A stretch of 5,665 nucleotides of DNA, from positions 1 through 5,665 of the forward strand of contig JANYAA010000357.1 in the NCBI GenBank assembly GCA_025355255.1, in the 5' to 3' direction. The translations under genes and the position numbers were made by a program. Positions 4,548-5,665 of the stretch are shown here, piece after piece; the first letter of the stretch is position 1; the number at the start of each line of letters is the position of its first letter. Below the pieces are notes generated by a model. It had not been told where the DNA came from. It worked only from the letters and a program-made list of their open reading frames with translations, and searched no databases. The DNA is from Chloroflexota bacterium (GTDB taxonomy: Bacteria; Chloroflexota; Limnocylindria; Limnocylindrales; CSP1-4).

Positions 4548-5489
4548 ATGTTCGCAACCCGCACCCGGGCTCTGGCGCTTGCCGGCTCGGTCGTCCTTCT
4601 CGTCAGCGCGTGCAGCGGTACCGCCGCCACACCCGCACTCACGGCTGCACCCACGGCCGCACCGACAGCCGCCGCGACAGCCGCCGCGAGCGCGAGCGCG
4701 AGCGCCGCCGCGCCGACTGCCGCCCCCACCAGGGCCGCCCCTGCCGCGCCGGACCGCATCAAGACGGCCAGCAAGCTGGTCTTCTGCGTGGACGTCAGCT
4801 ACGCCCCCGAGGAGTTCTACGCGGCGGACGGCACCACGGCGCAGGGTTCCGACGTGGACATCGCCAACCAGATTGCCAAGTACTGGGGCGTCACGGCCGA
4901 GATCGACAACACTGGCTTCGACTCAATCATCCTGGCGCTCAACGCCAAGAAGTGCGACCTGATCATCTCGGGCATGAACGACACGACGGACCGCGCGAAG
5001 CAGGTTGACTTCGTCGACTACCTCAAGGTTGGCCAGGGCCTGCTCGTTCCGGCCGGCAACCCAAAGGGCATCCACACGCTTGAGGACCTCTCCGGCAAAA
5101 GCGTTGCCGTTCAGCTGGGCACCACCAACCTCGATGCGCTCAACGCTGCCAGCGAGAAGCTCAAGAACGCCGGAAAGGCGCCAATCGATGTCAAGGGCTA
5201 TCAGAAGGACACGGACGCATTCGCGCAACTGGGCCTTGGCCGCGTGGACGCCTATTCCACCGACTCCCCCGTCGTCGCCTACTACAACAGCCTCCCGGCC
5301 AACGCCGGCAAGTTTGAAGTGGGCGGCACACCCATCGATCCCGCGCTGATCGGCATCGCGATGCGCAAGGACGACGCCGGCATGAAGGCTGCCGTCCAGG
5401 CCGCCATCGACGCCATGTACGCCGACGGCAGCATGAAGTCCATCGTTGACAAGTGGGGCATGACCAACGCGGTCGTTCTCCTGAAGTAG
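4548..5489 (+). CDS. Amino-acid ABC transporter substrate-binding lipoprotein
   Basis: Extracytoplasmic solute-binding protein of family 3 (polar amino-acid type), lipid-anchored to the membrane. 313 residues: signal peptide 1-21, lipobox VSAC with lipidated Cys22, low-complexity Ala/Pro/Thr/Ser linker (about 23-68), then the bilobed binding domain (about 70-313). Domain landmarks are KLVFCVDVSYAPEEF (76-90), GSDVDIANQIAKYWGV (100-115), CDLIISGMNDTTDRAKQVDF (136-155), SVAVQLGTTN (185-194), DAYSTDSPVVAYY (234-246) and IAMRKDD (270-276). R149, GTT (191-193) and D239 sit where the family binds the ligand carboxylate and amino groups. The start is ATG at 4548, 6 nt after AGGAGG (4536-4541); an in-frame ATG at 4467 has neither a site nor a signal peptide. 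First gene of an operon with the permease at 5553. C80 and C136 are unusual and could pair. The exact amino acid cannot be read from sequence. Confidence 0.93.
   Translation: MFATRTRALALAGSVVLLVSACSGTAATPALTAAPTAAPTAAATAAASASASAAAPTAAPTRAAPAAPDRIKTASKLVFCVDVSYAPEEFYAADGTTAQGSDVDIANQIAKYWGVTAEIDNTGFDSIILALNAKKCDLIISGMNDTTDRAKQVDFVDYLKVGQGLLVPAGNPKGIHTLEDLSGKSVAVQLGTTNLDALNAASEKLKNAGKAPIDVKGYQKDTDAFAQLGLGRVDAYSTDSPVVAYYNSLPANAGKFEVGGTPIDPALIGIAMRKDDAGMKAAVQAAIDAMYADGSMKSIVDKWGMTNAVVLLK
4641..4706 (+). repeat. Tandem repeats coding the lipoprotein linker
   Basis: Four in-frame 12-bp units of the type ACGGCYGCACCS/ACAGCCGCCGCG (4641-4688; the last two identical) code for TAAP, TAAP, TAAA, TAAA. 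They run into three hexamers AGCGCG/AGCGCC (4689-4706) coding Ser-Ala. The repeat builds residues 32-53 of the flexible tether of the binding protein; unit sizes are multiples of three. Confidence 0.8.
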
Positions 5490-5495
5490 TCCGTC

Positions 5496-5528
5496 ACGGG
5501 GCGGCTGCCACAGTGGCGGTCGCCCCGT
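5496..5528 (+). promoter_or_regulatory. Long intercistronic hairpin between binding protein and permease
   Basis: An outer stem ACGGGGCG/CGCCCCGT (8 bp) continues through GCU/GGU (one pair and two G-U wobbles) into GCCA/UGGC, closing on a CAG triloop: about 15 pairs in 33 nt. It begins 6 nt after the stop codon. No T-run follows, so it is not a classical terminator. In such operons a strong hairpin here can protect the upstream mRNA from 3' exonucleases, or lower read-through, and so give more binding protein than permease. That role is inference. Confidence 0.6.
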
Positions 5529-5552
5529 CCCCGCAGGGCCGGAGGCGCGTGG

Positions 5553-5665
5553 ATGGGTTTCGACCCGAAGGAATTCCTCGACTTCACCTTCACCTGGCGT
5601 GGCGTCCTGATCGGGGCGCTCACCACGACGATCCTCATGGCCATCGCGGCCCAGGTGCTCGGCGT
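5553..5665 (+). CDS. Amino-acid ABC transporter permease, N-terminal fragment
   Basis: Only the first 37 codons are in the window and the frame is open to the right edge. The start is ATG at 5553, with GGAGG (5541-5545) 7 nt upstream. The fragment has a short amphipathic N-terminus (MGFDPKEFLDFTFTW) followed by a first membrane helix RGVLIGALTTTILMAIAAQV, which resembles the start of HisM/GlnP-type permeases (gl..Tl.l). Position 63 bp after a family-3 binding protein supports the call. It would form the membrane channel of the importer, with an ATPase expected downstream. Confidence 0.75.
   Translation, partial: MGFDPKEFLDFTFTWRGVLIGALTTTILMAIAAQVLG

Noticed and set aside
4397..4774. Minus-strand open frame over the lipoprotein linker
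   Set aside because: It is the antisense of the Ala-rich repeat; composition is repetitive Ala/Val, with no ribosome binding site or family resemblance.

Overview
The window is very GC-rich and gene-dense, and looks like bacterial chromosome. Every gene is of a familiar type. High GC, Ala-rich lipoprotein linkers and a secreted HNH nuclease of the type common in Actinomycetota suggest a high-GC Chloroflexota or Actinomycetota lineage; I cannot choose between them from 5.7 kb. I found no phage, transposon, CRISPR or plasmid signature, and no clear evidence of an undescribed system.

Left part, minus strand (3344 down to 1): six genes read in one direction. The ribosomal/replication cluster rpsF (bS6), ssb and rpsR (bS18) comes first. 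Where many bacteria continue with rplI, this one continues with three membrane-protein genes: a TSUP (TauE/SafE) exporter, a small DUF1634 protein overlapping it by 4 bp (GTGA), and, 2 bp further on, a Na+/Ca2+ exchanger-family antiporter cut by the window edge. GC-rich hairpins lie in the rpsF leader, in the ssb-rpsR gap and just before the TSUP start codon.

Middle (3345-4184, plus strand): a 159-bp divergent spacer holds the likely rpsF promoter and leader on one strand and the start signals of a secreted HNH/DUF1524-type nuclease on the other. After the nuclease, in convergent orientation, is a complete tRNA-Leu(UAA) on the minus strand with the 3' CCA encoded.

Right part (4548-5665, plus strand): a polar amino-acid ABC transporter operon starts with a lipid-anchored substrate-binding protein (signal peptide, lipobox, Ala/Pro/Thr linker built from 12-bp DNA repeats, family-3 binding fold). 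A long hairpin without a T-tract separates it from the membrane permease, of which only the first 37 codons are present.

Functionally the window combines housekeeping (30S platform proteins bS6/bS18, SSB, a tRNA) with transport and scavenging: anion export, cation exchange, extracellular nucleic-acid cleavage and amino-acid uptake. The most useful items to follow up are the RNA hairpins at gene junctions and the attachment of the transporter module to the rpsF-ssb-rpsR operon.
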